From positions 3,274,501 through 3,338,500 of the forward strand of contig NZ_OY780935.1 of NCBI RefSeq assembly GCF_963675965.1: a stretch of DNA of 64,000 bases, read 5' to 3'. Below, in pieces: positions 7,908-17,158 of the stretch (position 1 is its first letter; each line of letters starts with the position of its first letter). A model generated the notes under the pieces. The model had not been told where the DNA came from and did no database searches. It saw only the letters and a program-made list of their open reading frames with translations. A program made the position numbers and the translations under genes. Source of the stretch: an uncultured Celeribacter sp. Lineage in GTDB: Bacteria; Pseudomonadota; Alphaproteobacteria; Rhodobacterales; Rhodobacteraceae.

Positions 7908-8465
7908 ATGAAAGCATTGCGACAGTTTCTCAAATGTGCCGTTACGTCGTTGGCGGTTTTTGCCGGTGGCTCCGCCATGGCGGTCGATCCGGACCGGCTG
8001 GATCGCCTGTTTGCGGATCTGGCCGTGGCTTCGGCGGCAGAGGCCGGGTCGCTTGAACAACAGATCGCGGCGGAACTGGCGCGCTCCGGATCTGACGCCA
8101 TGGATCTGTTGCTGGAGCGCGGGCGCGGGGCCTTGCAGGCGGGCGACTTCGAGGGCGCCATCGGACATCTGACGGCGCTGGTGGATCATGCGCCGCAGTT
8201 CACCGAGGGCTATAATGCCCGCGCGACCGCTTATTACATGGCGGGGCTTTATGGTCCCGCGCTCAAGGATCTTGGCGTCGTTCTGACACGCGAGCCGCGC
8301 CATTTTGGCGCCTTGTCGGGCCTCTCGCTGATCCTTGAAGAAATCGGCGATACCCCGCAGGCGCTGCAGGTTCTCTACCAGATCCGCGACATTCACCCGA
8401 ATATGGCCGGACTTTCTGACCGCATCGCCCGTCTTGAACTGGCGCAACAGGGCACCGCGCTTTAA
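7908..8465 (+). CDS. Secreted tetratricopeptide-repeat protein
   Basis: A 185-residue protein with a signal peptide (MKALRQFLKCAVTSLAVFAG, cleavage probably after SAMA). About three TPR-like helical hairpins follow, for example the segment AIGHLTALVDHAPQFTEGYN and the following GPALKDLGVVLTREPRHFG. Likely a periplasmic protein-interaction module. It is upstream of the helicase gene on the same strand with a 38-base gap. Function beyond TPR scaffold is unknown. Confidence 0.82.
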   Translation: MKALRQFLKCAVTSLAVFAGGSAMAVDPDRLDRLFADLAVASAAEAGSLEQQIAAELARSGSDAMDLLLERGRGALQAGDFEGAIGHLTALVDHAPQFTEGYNARATAYYMAGLYGPALKDLGVVLTREPRHFGALSGLSLILEEIGDTPQALQVLYQIRDIHPNMAGLSDRIARLELAQQGTAL

Positions 8466-8503
8466 GACTGTCTTCCGACTCGAACTTCAGGACCTTCCCG
8501 ATT

Positions 8504-11380
8504 ATGACAGGCGCGATGGGGGCGGGCAGCCGGATCACGGCGGTGCTCGGCCCGACAAACACTGGCAAGACCCATTACGCCATTGAGCGGATGCTGTCCT
8601 ACCGATCTGGGGTGATCGGCCTGCCGCTGCGTTTGTTGGCGCGCGAGGTCTATGACCGCATCGTCGCGCTGCGCGGCCCGTCTGTGGTGGCGCTGGTGAC
8701 GGGCGAGGAACGTATCGTGCCGCCGCGCACGCAATATTGGGTCTGCACCGTCGAAGCGATGCCGACCGGAATGGGCGCGGATTTTCTGGCGGTGGACGAA
8801 ATCCAGCTCTGCGCCGACCCCGAACGCGGACATGTGTTCACTGACCGGCTGCTGAACGCGCGCGGCACCCATGAGACCCTGTTTCTGGGCAGCGATTCGA
8901 TGCGCTCTGTGATTGCCAATCTCGTGCCCAAGGCGCAGTTCCTGCATCGCGATCGCTTTTCCAAACTGACCTATGCCGGATCGAAAAAGATCAGCCGCAT
9001 GCCCGCACGCGCCGCCATCGTGGGGTTTTCCGTGGATGACGTCTATGCCATCGCAGAGCTGTTGCGCCGGCAAAAGGGTGGGGCCGCGGTGGTCATGGGC
9101 GCGCTCAGCCCGCGCACGCGCAACGCGCAGGTCGAAATGTACCAGAATGGCGATGTCGATTATCTGGTGGCGACCGATGCCATCGGCATGGGGCTGAACC
9201 TTGATGTCACCCATGTGGCGTTTTCCTCGACGATCAAATTCGACGGGCGGCGCATGCGACCTCTGGCGCCCAGTGAGCTGGCCCAGATCGCCGGGCGCGC
9301 CGGGCGCTATCAGACCGATGGCACATTTGGCGTGACAGGCGAGGCTTCGCCCTTTGATGCCGAGGTGATCGAGGCCATCGAAGAGCACCGCTTTACCCCG
9401 ATCAAGAAACTGAACTGGCGCAATGCGCGGCTGGAATTCGGCACTGTCGACCGCCTGATTGCCTCGCTTGAGGCGGCGCCGAAGGATCCGGCACTGGTGC
9501 GCGCGCGGGAGGCCGATGACCTTCAGGCGCTGAAAACCCTGTCGTCTTTGCAATCGCTCCGGACACGTTTTCGCAGCAGTAAGGATGTGCGCCTGTTGTG
9601 GGATGTTTGCCGAATCCCCGACTTTCGCGGCATCAGCCATGGCGAGCACACGTCACTTCTTGAGCGGATTTATGAATTTCTGCACGAATTCGGGCGTGTT
9701 CCCGACGATTGGCTGGCCGCGCAGATCAAACGCATTGACCGGACCGAAGGCAATATCGACACTCTCTCTAAAAGGCTGGCCTATATTCGCACTTGGACCT
9801 ATGTTGCGCAGCGAGAAAACTGGGTCGATGACGAAAGCCATTGGCGCGGTGCGACTCGCGCTGTAGAAGACCGTTTGTCAGATGCGCTCCATGGCGCGCT
9901 GACGCAGAGATTTGTGGACCGGCGGACGAGTGTACTCCTTCGGCGGCTCAAGCAGAAGGAGGGCCTTGTGGCCGAAGTGAACGACAAGGGTGAAGTGACG
10001 GTTGAGGGCGAGTTCATCGGCCGTCTTGAAGGGTTCCAGTTCATTCAGGACAAAGCGTCTACACCGGATGAGGCCAAGACGCTGTCTCAGGCGGCCATGA
10101 CCGCTTTGGCGCCTGAATTCAGCCTGCGGGCGGACCGGTTCTACAATGCACCGGACACAGAAATGGATTTCACCGATCAGGGTGGCCTGATGTGGGGCGA
10201 GCATGCCGTTGGCAAGCTGGTGGCCGGTGATGAGCCGATGAAACCGCGTACGGTGGCCTTCGTCGATGAAGGCGCCGGGGCCGATGTGGCCGAAAAGGTG
10301 CAACGCCGCCTGCAGCATTTCATCGACCGCAAGATCGCGACGCTCTATGAGCCGCTTCTGGCGATGGCCAAGGACGAGACCCTGACCGGTCTGGCGCGCG
10401 GCTTTGCCTTCCGTCTGGCGGAAACCTACGGCATCATTCCGCGCGATCAGGTCGCGGGCGAGGTCAAGGAACTGGATCAGGACGCCCGTGGCGCATTGCG
10501 TAAACATGGCGTGCGGTTCGGTCAGTACACGATCTTCATGCCGGCTCTGCTGAAACCCGCACCGACGCGCTTGCGTCTGCTGCTCTGGGCGCTGAACGCC
10601 AAGTTCGACGAATTCCCCGACAGCCCGCCGCCGGGTCTGGTGACCATTCCTGCCGTCGTCGATGCACCGGAAGGCTATTACGCCATGTCCGGCTATCGTC
10701 TGGCGGGCGCCCGTGCCATCCGGATCGACATGCTGGAACGTCTGGCGGATCTGCTGCGCGCACAGGATAGTCGTGGTGGTTTTGAGGCCAATCCCGACAT
10801 GTTGTCGATCACTGGCATGACGCTGGAACAATTCGCCGATCTTCTGGGCGGTCTTGGCTACAAGGCCGAAAAAGGCGAGCGCGTGAAGATCAAAGCCGTC
10901 GATCAGGTGATCGCAGAGGGCAGCGCCCCGGCCGAGGCCTCCGATGAGGCCGCAGCCGATCTTTCGGGCGTGGCTGCCGATCTGCCGGATGAGGGCGAAG
11001 CCCCCTCTGCCGAAATCGGCGAGCCGGTGACCGAAGAGGACGAGGCCGCGCAATACGCCGAGACCGAAGTGCCCGAAGGGCAGGCCGCAGATGCCGGTCT
11101 GGTCGAAGAGGAAACCGAGGTCTTCTACACCTTCACCTGGGGTGGCAACCGCAATGCCAACCGTGGCCCGCGCCGTCAAGGCGGGGCCGATGGTCAGCCG
11201 CGTGGCAAAAAAGGTGGCGGCAAGCCGCAGGGCAAAGGTGGCAAGCCGCGCCGCGAGGGTGGCAACAAAGGCGGAAACCAGCCCAAATCCTTCTCGGCGC
11301 GCCCGCCGAAGAAAGAAAAAGCCATCGATCCCGATAACCCCTTTGCTGCGGCGCTCATGGGGTTGAAGGACAAGAAGTAA
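8504..11380 (+). CDS. SUV3-like DExH RNA helicase with long basic tail
   Basis: A 958-residue superfamily 2 helicase resembling mitochondrial SUV3 and bacterial MgpS-type proteins. Walker A is GPTNTGKT at 16-23, the Walker B box reads DEIQ at 98-101 (as in SUV3, not DEAD), and motif VI is AQIAGRAGRYQ. The middle carries the SUV3-type C-terminal fold. The last ~120 residues are low complexity: first acidic (EE/DE rich), then Gly/Lys/Arg-rich repeats such as RGKKGGGKPQGKGGKPR, likely RNA-binding. The stop abuts the start of an S4-domain gene, and a ferredoxin gene follows. The family in eukaryotes works in RNA turnover; the bacterial role is inferred. Confidence 0.9.
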   Translation: MTGAMGAGSRITAVLGPTNTGKTHYAIERMLSYRSGVIGLPLRLLAREVYDRIVALRGPSVVALVTGEERIVPPRTQYWVCTVEAMPTGMGADFLAVDEIQLCADPERGHVFTDRLLNARGTHETLFLGSDSMRSVIANLVPKAQFLHRDRFSKLTYAGSKKISRMPARAAIVGFSVDDVYAIAELLRRQKGGAAVVMGALSPRTRNAQVEMYQNGDVDYLVATDAIGMGLNLDVTHVAFSSTIKFDGRRMRPLAPSELAQIAGRAGRYQTDGTFGVTGEASPFDAEVIEAIEEHRFTPIKKLNWRNARLEFGTVDRLIASLEAAPKDPALVRAREADDLQALKTLSSLQSLRTRFRSSKDVRLLWDVCRIPDFRGISHGEHTSLLERIYEFLHEFGRVPDDWLAAQIKRIDRTEGNIDTLSKRLAYIRTWTYVAQRENWVDDESHWRGATRAVEDRLSDALHGALTQRFVDRRTSVLLRRLKQKEGLVAEVNDKGEVTVEGEFIGRLEGFQFIQDKASTPDEAKTLSQAAMTALAPEFSLRADRFYNAPDTEMDFTDQGGLMWGEHAVGKLVAGDEPMKPRTVAFVDEGAGADVAEKVQRRLQHFIDRKIATLYEPLLAMAKDETLTGLARGFAFRLAETYGIIPRDQVAGEVKELDQDARGALRKHGVRFGQYTIFMPALLKPAPTRLRLLLWALNAKFDEFPDSPPPGLVTIPAVVDAPEGYYAMSGYRLAGARAIRIDMLERLADLLRAQDSRGGFEANPDMLSITGMTLEQFADLLGGLGYKAEKGERVKIKAVDQVIAEGSAPAEASDEAAADLSGVAADLPDEGEAPSAEIGEPVTEEDEAAQYAETEVPEGQAADAGLVEEETEVFYTFTWGGNRNANRGPRRQGGADGQPRGKKGGGKPQGKGGKPRREGGNKGGNQPKSFSARPPKKEKAIDPDNPFAAALMGLKDKK

Positions 11381-11761
11381 ATGGAAAAGCGGGAGACCAT
11401 TCGTCTCGACAAGTGGCTGTGGTATGCCCGCTTTTTCAAAACCCGCGGGCTGGCTGCCAAGATCGTGACCGGTGGCCATGTCCGTGTAAACACTGCCAAA
11501 GTGGCCAAGGCGGCCACCGCGGTTGGGGCCGGAGATGTGCTGACATTTGCACAGGGGCGGCAGGTCCGCGTGGTCCGGATCACGGCCTGCGGCACCCGCA
11601 GAGGTCCGGCACCAGAGGCGCAAGCCCTCTACGAAGACCTCAGCCCGCCGGTGAAAAAAGAGGACGTCGTTCCGCAAGCGCCTAAATTTGAGGGAAAAGG
11701 TCGCCCGACCAAGAAAGATCGTCGCATGGCGCTCCTTTCCCGGTCTGACATGCTTGAATGA
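11381..11761 (+). CDS. S4-domain RNA-binding protein (Hsp15/HslR-like)
   Basis: A 126-residue protein whose N-terminal S4 domain (RLDKWLWYARFFKTR, then GGHVRVN) binds structured RNA. The family includes Hsp15, which recognises nascent-chain-blocked 50S subunits. The basic C-terminal tail (GKGRPTKKDRR) is typical. ATG follows the helicase stop with no gap, so the two are co-translated, suggesting a joint RNA/ribosome-related task. Confidence 0.9.
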   Translation: MEKRETIRLDKWLWYARFFKTRGLAAKIVTGGHVRVNTAKVAKAATAVGAGDVLTFAQGRQVRVVRITACGTRRGPAPEAQALYEDLSPPVKKEDVVPQAPKFEGKGRPTKKDRRMALLSRSDMLE

Positions 11762-11812
11762 TCCGGCCGACCCCGCTAATTGAGGCGGGACCTTAGTTTT
11801 GGATGAGCCGAC

Positions 11813-12151
11813 ATGACCTACGTCGTTATCGAGAATTGCATTGCCTGTAAGTACACCGACTGTGTGGAAGTTTGCCCCGTAGATTGTTTCTACGAAGGCG
11901 AAAACATGCTGGTGATCCACCCAGATGAATGCATCGACTGCGGTGTTTGCGAGCCGGAATGCCCCGCCGACGCGATCCGCCCTGACACCGAGCCGGACAT
12001 GGAAAAATGGGTCGAATTCAACCGCAAGTATTCCGAACAATGGCCCGTGATCCTCGCCAAGAAAGATCCGCTGCCGGGCTATGAGGAAAAAGACGGTGAA
12101 GAGGGCAAGCTTGGGAAGTACTTCTCTGAGGCTGCGGGCGAAGGGTCCTGA
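11813..12151 (+). CDS. fdxA: Ferredoxin FdxA, 3Fe-4S/4Fe-4S type
   Basis: A 112-residue seven-iron ferredoxin, a soluble electron carrier. Cysteines 9, 12, 17, 21 and 25 lie in the N-terminal cluster segment CIACKYTDCVEVCPVDC; C40, C43, C46 and C50 lie in CIDCGVCEPECP. The long C-terminal extension is typical of the Azotobacter ferredoxin I/FdxA group. It follows the S4 gene by 51 bases on the same strand. Confidence 0.95.
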   Translation: MTYVVIENCIACKYTDCVEVCPVDCFYEGENMLVIHPDECIDCGVCEPECPADAIRPDTEPDMEKWVEFNRKYSEQWPVILAKKDPLPGYEEKDGEEGKLGKYFSEAAGEGS

Positions 12152-12557
12152 GCCAGTTCAGTCTGCGCGCAGATGATTCGTGGTGATTCTTAATAAATTT
12201 GCAAAGTTTCGCCGCGATACTCGCAGGCGTAGCCAATGTCTAAGCCATTGGAATCCCGCTTAGCCCCCTGAAATATATCGCATTCTAACGATGTGCCGAT
12301 TCGCTGCGCTTTCTTTGGGCAGTTTTTTGTGGTATGGTTTGCGAACCACATCAGGGCATATCAATCTCAATCTCCTTAAGCCAAGCTTTTCGGGGCTTGA
12401 GTTTTTCGCGCCCATGAACCTAAGGGGCTGATCGTCAGCCTTCGTTTCTGTCTCAGGCTTTTGTGTGTGCCTGTGCCGGACGTATTGGGCTCACGCGAAA
12501 GATTGAACCGCTCCGAGGCGTGGTGAGAACGGTCCCTCTTGAGGAAAAAGGCTGCAA
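12152..12557 (+). promoter_or_regulatory. 406-base intergenic region upstream of carD
   Basis: No gene is visible. A terminator-like hairpin TTAAGCC/GGCTTGA followed by GTTTTT lies at about 12376-12406 and could end the fdxA transcript or be part of the carD leader. The palindrome TGGTTTGCGAACCA sits near 12336-12349. I could not single out a convincing -35/-10 pair. Confidence 0.4.
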
Positions 12558-13067
12558 ATGAGCAAGACCAAGAAATCGGAATTCCGTCCGAATGATTTCG
12601 TTGTTTACCCCGCCCATGGCGTTGGGCAGATCGTTTCGATCGAGGAACAGGAAATCGCGGGTATGTCCCTGGAACTTTTCGTCATCTCTTTCGAGAAAGA
12701 CAAGATGACTCTGCGTGTGCCGACCAACAAGGCAGTGGAATCGGGGCTGCGGTCTCTGTCCACGCCGGATGTGGTTCAGGAGGCGATGAAAACCCTGAAA
12801 GGCAAGGCCAAGGTCAAACGTGCCATGTGGTCGCGCCGGGCGCAGGAGTATGAACAGAAAATCAACTCCGGCGATCTGATCGCCATCGCCGAAGTGGTGC
12901 GCGACCTGCACCGCACCGACGATCAGCGCGAACAAAGCTATTCGGAGCGTCAGCTCTATGAGGCCGCTCTTGATCGACTGACCCGTGAAGTCGCGGCCGT
13001 GTCGGGCACCGATGAAGCCGACGCGCAAAAGAAAGTCGACGACGTTTTGGTCAGCCGCGCCGCCTGA
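12558..13067 (+). CDS. carD: CarD family transcriptional regulator
   Basis: A 169-residue RNA polymerase-binding regulator. The N-terminal RNAP-interaction domain begins FRPNDFVVYPAHGVGQIVSIEEQEIAG. The C-terminal helical DNA-interacting domain includes WSRRAQEYEQKINSGD and the DLHRTDDQREQSYSER segment. CarD stabilises the open promoter complex, including at rRNA promoters, and is single-copy and often essential in alphaproteobacteria. It stands alone and is closed by a strong terminator. Confidence 0.95.
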   Translation: MSKTKKSEFRPNDFVVYPAHGVGQIVSIEEQEIAGMSLELFVISFEKDKMTLRVPTNKAVESGLRSLSTPDVVQEAMKTLKGKAKVKRAMWSRRAQEYEQKINSGDLIAIAEVVRDLHRTDDQREQSYSERQLYEAALDRLTREVAAVSGTDEADAQKKVDDVLVSRAA

Positions 13068-13136
13068 GCGCGCTCTGGCACAGAGACGTCGACACAGGAA
13101 AGATCGGCCTTGAAACGTCGGCATAGACAATGAAAC

Positions 13137-13168
13137 GCCGCCCGTGGGAGACCCCTGCGGGCGGCTTT
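13137..13168 (+). terminator. Rho-independent terminator of carD
   Basis: GCCGCCCG (13137-13144) pairs with CGGGCGGC (13158-13165), followed by TTT. Confidence 0.75.
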
Positions 13169-13196
13169 CGCATCAAATGCTGCGCATCAGGGCTCG

Positions 13197-13949
13197 TCAA
13201 CTTAGCGCGACATAGCAACAAAGCACGGCCAGTTCGGTGAGCAGTTGTACGGCGCCCAGAACATCGCCGGTCTGCCCTCCGATCTTGGCGCGGGCCAGCT
13301 GCGTTGCCGCCCATGTCGTTGCCGCCACGGCGCAGGCGGCCACGACAGTGGGCACAAAGCCGACCAGTAACCACGACAGAGACAGCGCGATGACCGCGGC
13401 GAGTGAGGCCGCCGCGCGCGGTGGCCTGCCGGTTTTCACCGACAATCCGTCTCTGCAGGCCGGGGACATCAGCGCCATGACATAGGGCAGGGCAGCGCGC
13501 GACAGGACTGCTGCGCTCAGCAGCGCAGTCACGATGACATCCTCATGCGCCAGCACTGCCAGCGCAGAAAACCGCATCAGCAAGGCCAGCCCAAGCGCCA
13601 GCATGCCATAGGTGCCGATCCGGCTGTCATGCATGATTTCCAACCGGCGTGCGGGTGCCCAGCCACCCCAGAAACCGTCGGCGCAATCGGCCAGACCGTC
13701 TTCATGCATGGCCCCGGTGACAAGGGTGCCAGCGGCCATGGCCCAGACGGCGGTCAGCGTCGCGCCAAGCCCAATCCAGATTGCAATGGTGGCGACCGCA
13801 CCTGTCACAAGGCCCACGGCCAGACCGGCCAGAGGAAAGGCCCAGACTGCCTCGGCGCTGCGTTTGAAACTGGCGTGGACCGGGATGCGGGTCAGAATCG
13901 CAAGACTCGTGGCGATATCGGCGGCAACGGGGGTGAAGGGACGGGGCAT
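13197..13949 (-). CDS. cobS: Adenosylcobinamide-GDP ribazoletransferase
   Basis: A 250-residue integral membrane enzyme that joins adenosylcobinamide-GDP with alpha-ribazole in the last steps of vitamin B12 assembly. Seen: the ATSLAILTRIPV start, the acidic HEDGLADCADGFWGG motif with HDSRIGTYG, and several hydrophobic helices. It is divergent from cobT with a 99-base gap, so the two nucleotide-loop genes probably share a control region. Confidence 0.94.
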   Translation of the reverse strand: MPRPFTPVAADIATSLAILTRIPVHASFKRSAEAVWAFPLAGLAVGLVTGAVATIAIWIGLGATLTAVWAMAAGTLVTGAMHEDGLADCADGFWGGWAPARRLEIMHDSRIGTYGMLALGLALLMRFSALAVLAHEDVIVTALLSAAVLSRAALPYVMALMSPACRDGLSVKTGRPPRAAASLAAVIALSLSWLLVGFVPTVVAACAVAATTWAATQLARAKIGGQTGDVLGAVQLLTELAVLCCYVALS

Positions 13950-14048
13950 GGGAATGACCTCTTTGCAACATGACAGATTGGTCCTGTCTTTGACTTTACA
14001 CAGGGGATAGAACCCTGACGAAAGAAAAACAATGAGGGAGCCCGTCGT

Positions 14049-15053
14049 ATGACCTTTTCCGATCTCAAGGACTTTGAAACTCTGCTAAAGCAGGCCCCGG
14101 GGCCGGATCTGGCGGCACAAACCGCAGCAGAGGAACGCAACGCCGAATTGACGAAACCGGCGGGGTCCTTGGGGCGTTTGGAAGAGATCGGGATTTGGTA
14201 TGCCGCCTGGCGTGGCGAAGTACGCCCCAAGGTGGACGCGCCACAGGTGGCGATCTTTGCCGGAAATCACGGAATCACGGCACGCGGGGTCTCGGCCTTT
14301 CCGGTCGAGGTGACCGTGCAGATGGTCGCGAATTTCGAACATGGCGGCGCGGCGATCAACCAGTTGGCGCGCAACGCAGGTGCAAGCATATCCATTCATC
14401 CCATCGAGTTGCACGCGCCCACAGCCGATTTCACCCAAGGCCCGGCCATGAGTGAGGCGGAGTGTGTCGCCGCGCTCAAGGTCGGCTGGGAGGCGGTGAA
14501 CGCCCAATCCGATCTGTTGGTGGTCGGCGAAATGGGCATAGGCAACACCACATCTGCTGCGGCCATTGCCCACGCGCTTTTTGGCGGGCAGGCCGCCGAT
14601 TGGGTGGGGCGGGGCACCGGCGTCGATGATGCCGGCCTGAAGATCAAGGAACAGGTCTGTGCCGAAGGTGTCTCCCGTCACGCGGGGCTGCCCCCTTTGG
14701 AAACGCTTGCAGCACTCGGCGGGCGCGAGGTCGCGGCCATGGCAGGGGCGATTGCGCGAGCACGCATGCTGCGCGTCCCTGTCATTCTGGACGGCTTCAT
14801 CTGCACAGCGGCGGCAGCCTGCCTGGAGCGCGCCGTGCCCGGGGCACTGGATCATTGCCTTGCCGGGCATGTCTCGGCAGAGGCGGCCCATGGCGCGGTC
14901 CTGCGCGAGATCGGCAAAGAACCTCTGGTGTCTTTGGGACTGCGGCTCGGCGAAGGCTCGGGGGCTGGGTTGGCGATCCCTCTGGTGAAGGCGGCGGTGG
15001 AATGTTTGTCCGGCATGGCCACCTTTGAGGAGGCGGGCGTCAGCGACAAGTGA
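14049..15053 (+). CDS. cobT: Nicotinate-nucleotide-dimethylbenzimidazole phosphoribosyltransferase
   Basis: A 334-residue enzyme that makes alpha-ribazole phosphate from nicotinate mononucleotide and dimethylbenzimidazole for the lower ligand of B12 (called CobU in some alphaproteobacteria). Family signatures include KPAGSLGRLEE, FAGNHGITARGVSAFP, GEMGIGNTTSAAA and the C-terminal LGEGSGAGLAIPL with its catalytic Glu. GGGAG precedes the start. Divergent partner of cobS. Confidence 0.96.
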   Translation: MTFSDLKDFETLLKQAPGPDLAAQTAAEERNAELTKPAGSLGRLEEIGIWYAAWRGEVRPKVDAPQVAIFAGNHGITARGVSAFPVEVTVQMVANFEHGGAAINQLARNAGASISIHPIELHAPTADFTQGPAMSEAECVAALKVGWEAVNAQSDLLVVGEMGIGNTTSAAAIAHALFGGQAADWVGRGTGVDDAGLKIKEQVCAEGVSRHAGLPPLETLAALGGREVAAMAGAIARARMLRVPVILDGFICTAAAACLERAVPGALDHCLAGHVSAEAAHGAVLREIGKEPLVSLGLRLGEGSGAGLAIPLVKAAVECLSGMATFEEAGVSDK

Positions 15054-15127
15054 ACGCGACAGCTCTTTGAGAGCGGCCAGATCATAGCGGGCGCAACCCG
15101 ATGAATGATCTGAACCCGTTCTGACGT

Positions 15128-17017
15128 CTATTCGGCGGCGGTTTGTTTGCGTTTGGCTTCCAGTTGAGTCAGAAGTGCGGCCTCGAAATCCTTGTCGAGC
15201 GCTTTCGAGCGTTCCACATAAGCCGAGTTTTCTGAAACGGGTACATTAGGATCCCAAAGTTCGGCCAGAGACCGCAGCGCCTCGCGGTCGTGCTGGTAAT
15301 AGGCCTGTTCCGTGATTGCAGCGTCATATTCGCTGAACCCCATCTGTTCGAGCACATAGCGCCCGGCCCGCAGCGAACTGTCGAACATCTCCCGAACGAT
15401 CTTGTCGGCCCCAGCCTTGTAGAGATCGAACACATGGATGCGGTCGCGCGCGCGTACGATGATGAACAGATCCGGACGGTGGTCGCGGGCGTATTTGACC
15501 AGCCGCGTTGCCGCTTCCGGGCTGTCGAGGGCGACGACCAGAACGGAGGCGGTGTCCAGTCCGGCGGCATGCAGCAGCTCGGGACGGGTCGGGTCGCCGA
15601 AGAAGCCTTTAAAGCCGAATTTTCGCATCAGCTGGATGGTTTTCAGGTCATGATCCAGCACGGTGGTCCGAAAGCCCGAGGCCTGTACGAGGCGGTTGAC
15701 CACCTGTCCAAAGCGTCCGATCCCGGCGATGATGATCGATTGCTGATCGTCGATGTCATCGGCGGGTTGATCCTCCATACGCTCCGACAGCTTCTTGCGC
15801 AGGTAGTCCTGCAACATGAAAAACAGCGGGGTAAACAGCAGCGACAGCGCGATGATCAGCAGCACGCGTTCCCCCAGGAACGGGGTCAGAACGCCCTGTT
15901 GCAGCGAAAAGGTGGTCAGCACCATGCCGAATTCCCCGGCCTGCGCCAACGACAGGGTGAATAGCCATTGCCCGCGGGCCCGCAGCGAAAACAGGCGTCC
16001 GATGCCGTAAAGGATGATCCCTTTGGTGATCATCAGGGCGATGGCCAGGCCGACGATGGTGATGGGGTCGCGAAACAGTACGGTGAAGTTGATCCCCGCA
16101 CCGACCGCGATGAAAAACAGCCCCAGCAAAAGACCCTTGAAGGGTTCGATGGAGCTTTCCAGTTCGTGACGGAATTCCGAATTCGCCAGTACGACGCCCG
16201 CCAGAAACGTGCCCAAAGCCGGGGAGAGGCCGACTGCGGTCATCAGCAAGGCGATGCCGATGACGATGAGCAGGGCCACAGCGGTATAGATTTCGCGCAT
16301 GTTGGCGGCGTGGATATAGCGAAACACTGGACGGGTCAGAAAGATGCCCGCCAGAATGATCGCCCCAACGGCCCCCAGCGTGACCAGCGTCACCCCCCAT
16401 CCGGGCAGCCCGTCGACCAGAGAGGCGCCGTGGGAGCTGGCCTCGCGGGCCAGATCGCTGGCGCGGCTGATGGAGCCGTCGGGGTTGATGGTCAGTTGCG
16501 AGCCGGTGGCCAGAAGCGGCATCAGCGCCAGCATCGGGATCACTGCGATGTCCTGTGTCAGCAGCACCGAAAAGGCCGCCCGCCCGCCGCCGGTGTGGAT
16601 CAGTTGCTTTTCCGACAGGGTTTGCAGTACCACAGCGGTTGACGAGAGCGAAAAGATCATGCCGAGCGCCAACCCGGTCTGCCATGGTTGTCCCGTCCAG
16701 ACCCAAGCGCCGGCAATGACGCCGCAGGTCAGCAGGATTTGAAGTCCACCCATGCCGATCAGTTTGTTGCGCATCTCCCACAGCCCGCGCGGGTCCAGCT
16801 CCAATCCGATCAGGAACAGCATCATCACAACGCCGAATTCGGCGAAATGCAGCAGGTCGTGACTTTGCGATTGTTGCACGAAGCCCAGAATGGGGCCGAT
16901 CACCATCCCGGCCAGCAGGTAGCCCAGCACGGATCCAAGCCCAAGGCGGCGCGCCAGGGGCACTGCCACGACGATGGCGAGAAGGTAGAGAACGGATTGG
17001 GCCAGCAGGCCTTGCAT
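15128..17017 (-). CDS. CPA2-family monovalent cation:proton antiporter with RCK domain (KefB/KefC-like)
   Basis: A 629-residue inner-membrane antiporter. The N-terminal ~390 residues form about 12 transmembrane helices of the Na+/H+ exchanger fold (LGSVLGYLLAGMVIGP, LALGMIFSLSSTAVVLQ, SPALGTFLAGVVLANS). A TrkA-N (RCK) nucleotide-binding domain follows, IAGIGRFGQVVNRLVQASG. ATG 17017 is chosen because MQGLLAQSVLYLLAIVVA begins the first membrane helix; the frame is open 39 codons farther upstream without family similarity. Glutathione-gated K+ efflux (Kef) is the best-known role, but gating cannot be confirmed here. Confidence 0.9.
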   Translation of the reverse strand: MQGLLAQSVLYLLAIVVAVPLARRLGLGSVLGYLLAGMVIGPILGFVQQSQSHDLLHFAEFGVVMMLFLIGLELDPRGLWEMRNKLIGMGGLQILLTCGVIAGAWVWTGQPWQTGLALGMIFSLSSTAVVLQTLSEKQLIHTGGGRAAFSVLLTQDIAVIPMLALMPLLATGSQLTINPDGSISRASDLAREASSHGASLVDGLPGWGVTLVTLGAVGAIILAGIFLTRPVFRYIHAANMREIYTAVALLIVIGIALLMTAVGLSPALGTFLAGVVLANSEFRHELESSIEPFKGLLLGLFFIAVGAGINFTVLFRDPITIVGLAIALMITKGIILYGIGRLFSLRARGQWLFTLSLAQAGEFGMVLTTFSLQQGVLTPFLGERVLLIIALSLLFTPLFFMLQDYLRKKLSERMEDQPADDIDDQQSIIIAGIGRFGQVVNRLVQASGFRTTVLDHDLKTIQLMRKFGFKGFFGDPTRPELLHAAGLDTASVLVVALDSPEAATRLVKYARDHRPDLFIIVRARDRIHVFDLYKAGADKIVREMFDSSLRAGRYVLEQMGFSEYDAAITEQAYYQHDREALRSLAELWDPNVPVSENSAYVERSKALDKDFEAALLTQLEAKRKQTAAE

Positions 17018-17158
17018 CTTGGGGCTCCGGTCGTTGAGGGGCGTATGGGGTTTCAGACAGAGTAGGCGGCTGGTCGTCTCAGGACAATGTGCCTCTGTGG
17101 TCCATGGCGTGCTTTTCAGCACCGCCACGCGCAAACGGGTTGGGCGAAAAAGACCGTA

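Noticed and set aside
13950..14048. Cobalamin riboswitch between cobS and cobT
   Set aside because: The 99-base gap is too short and lacks the B12-box sequence.
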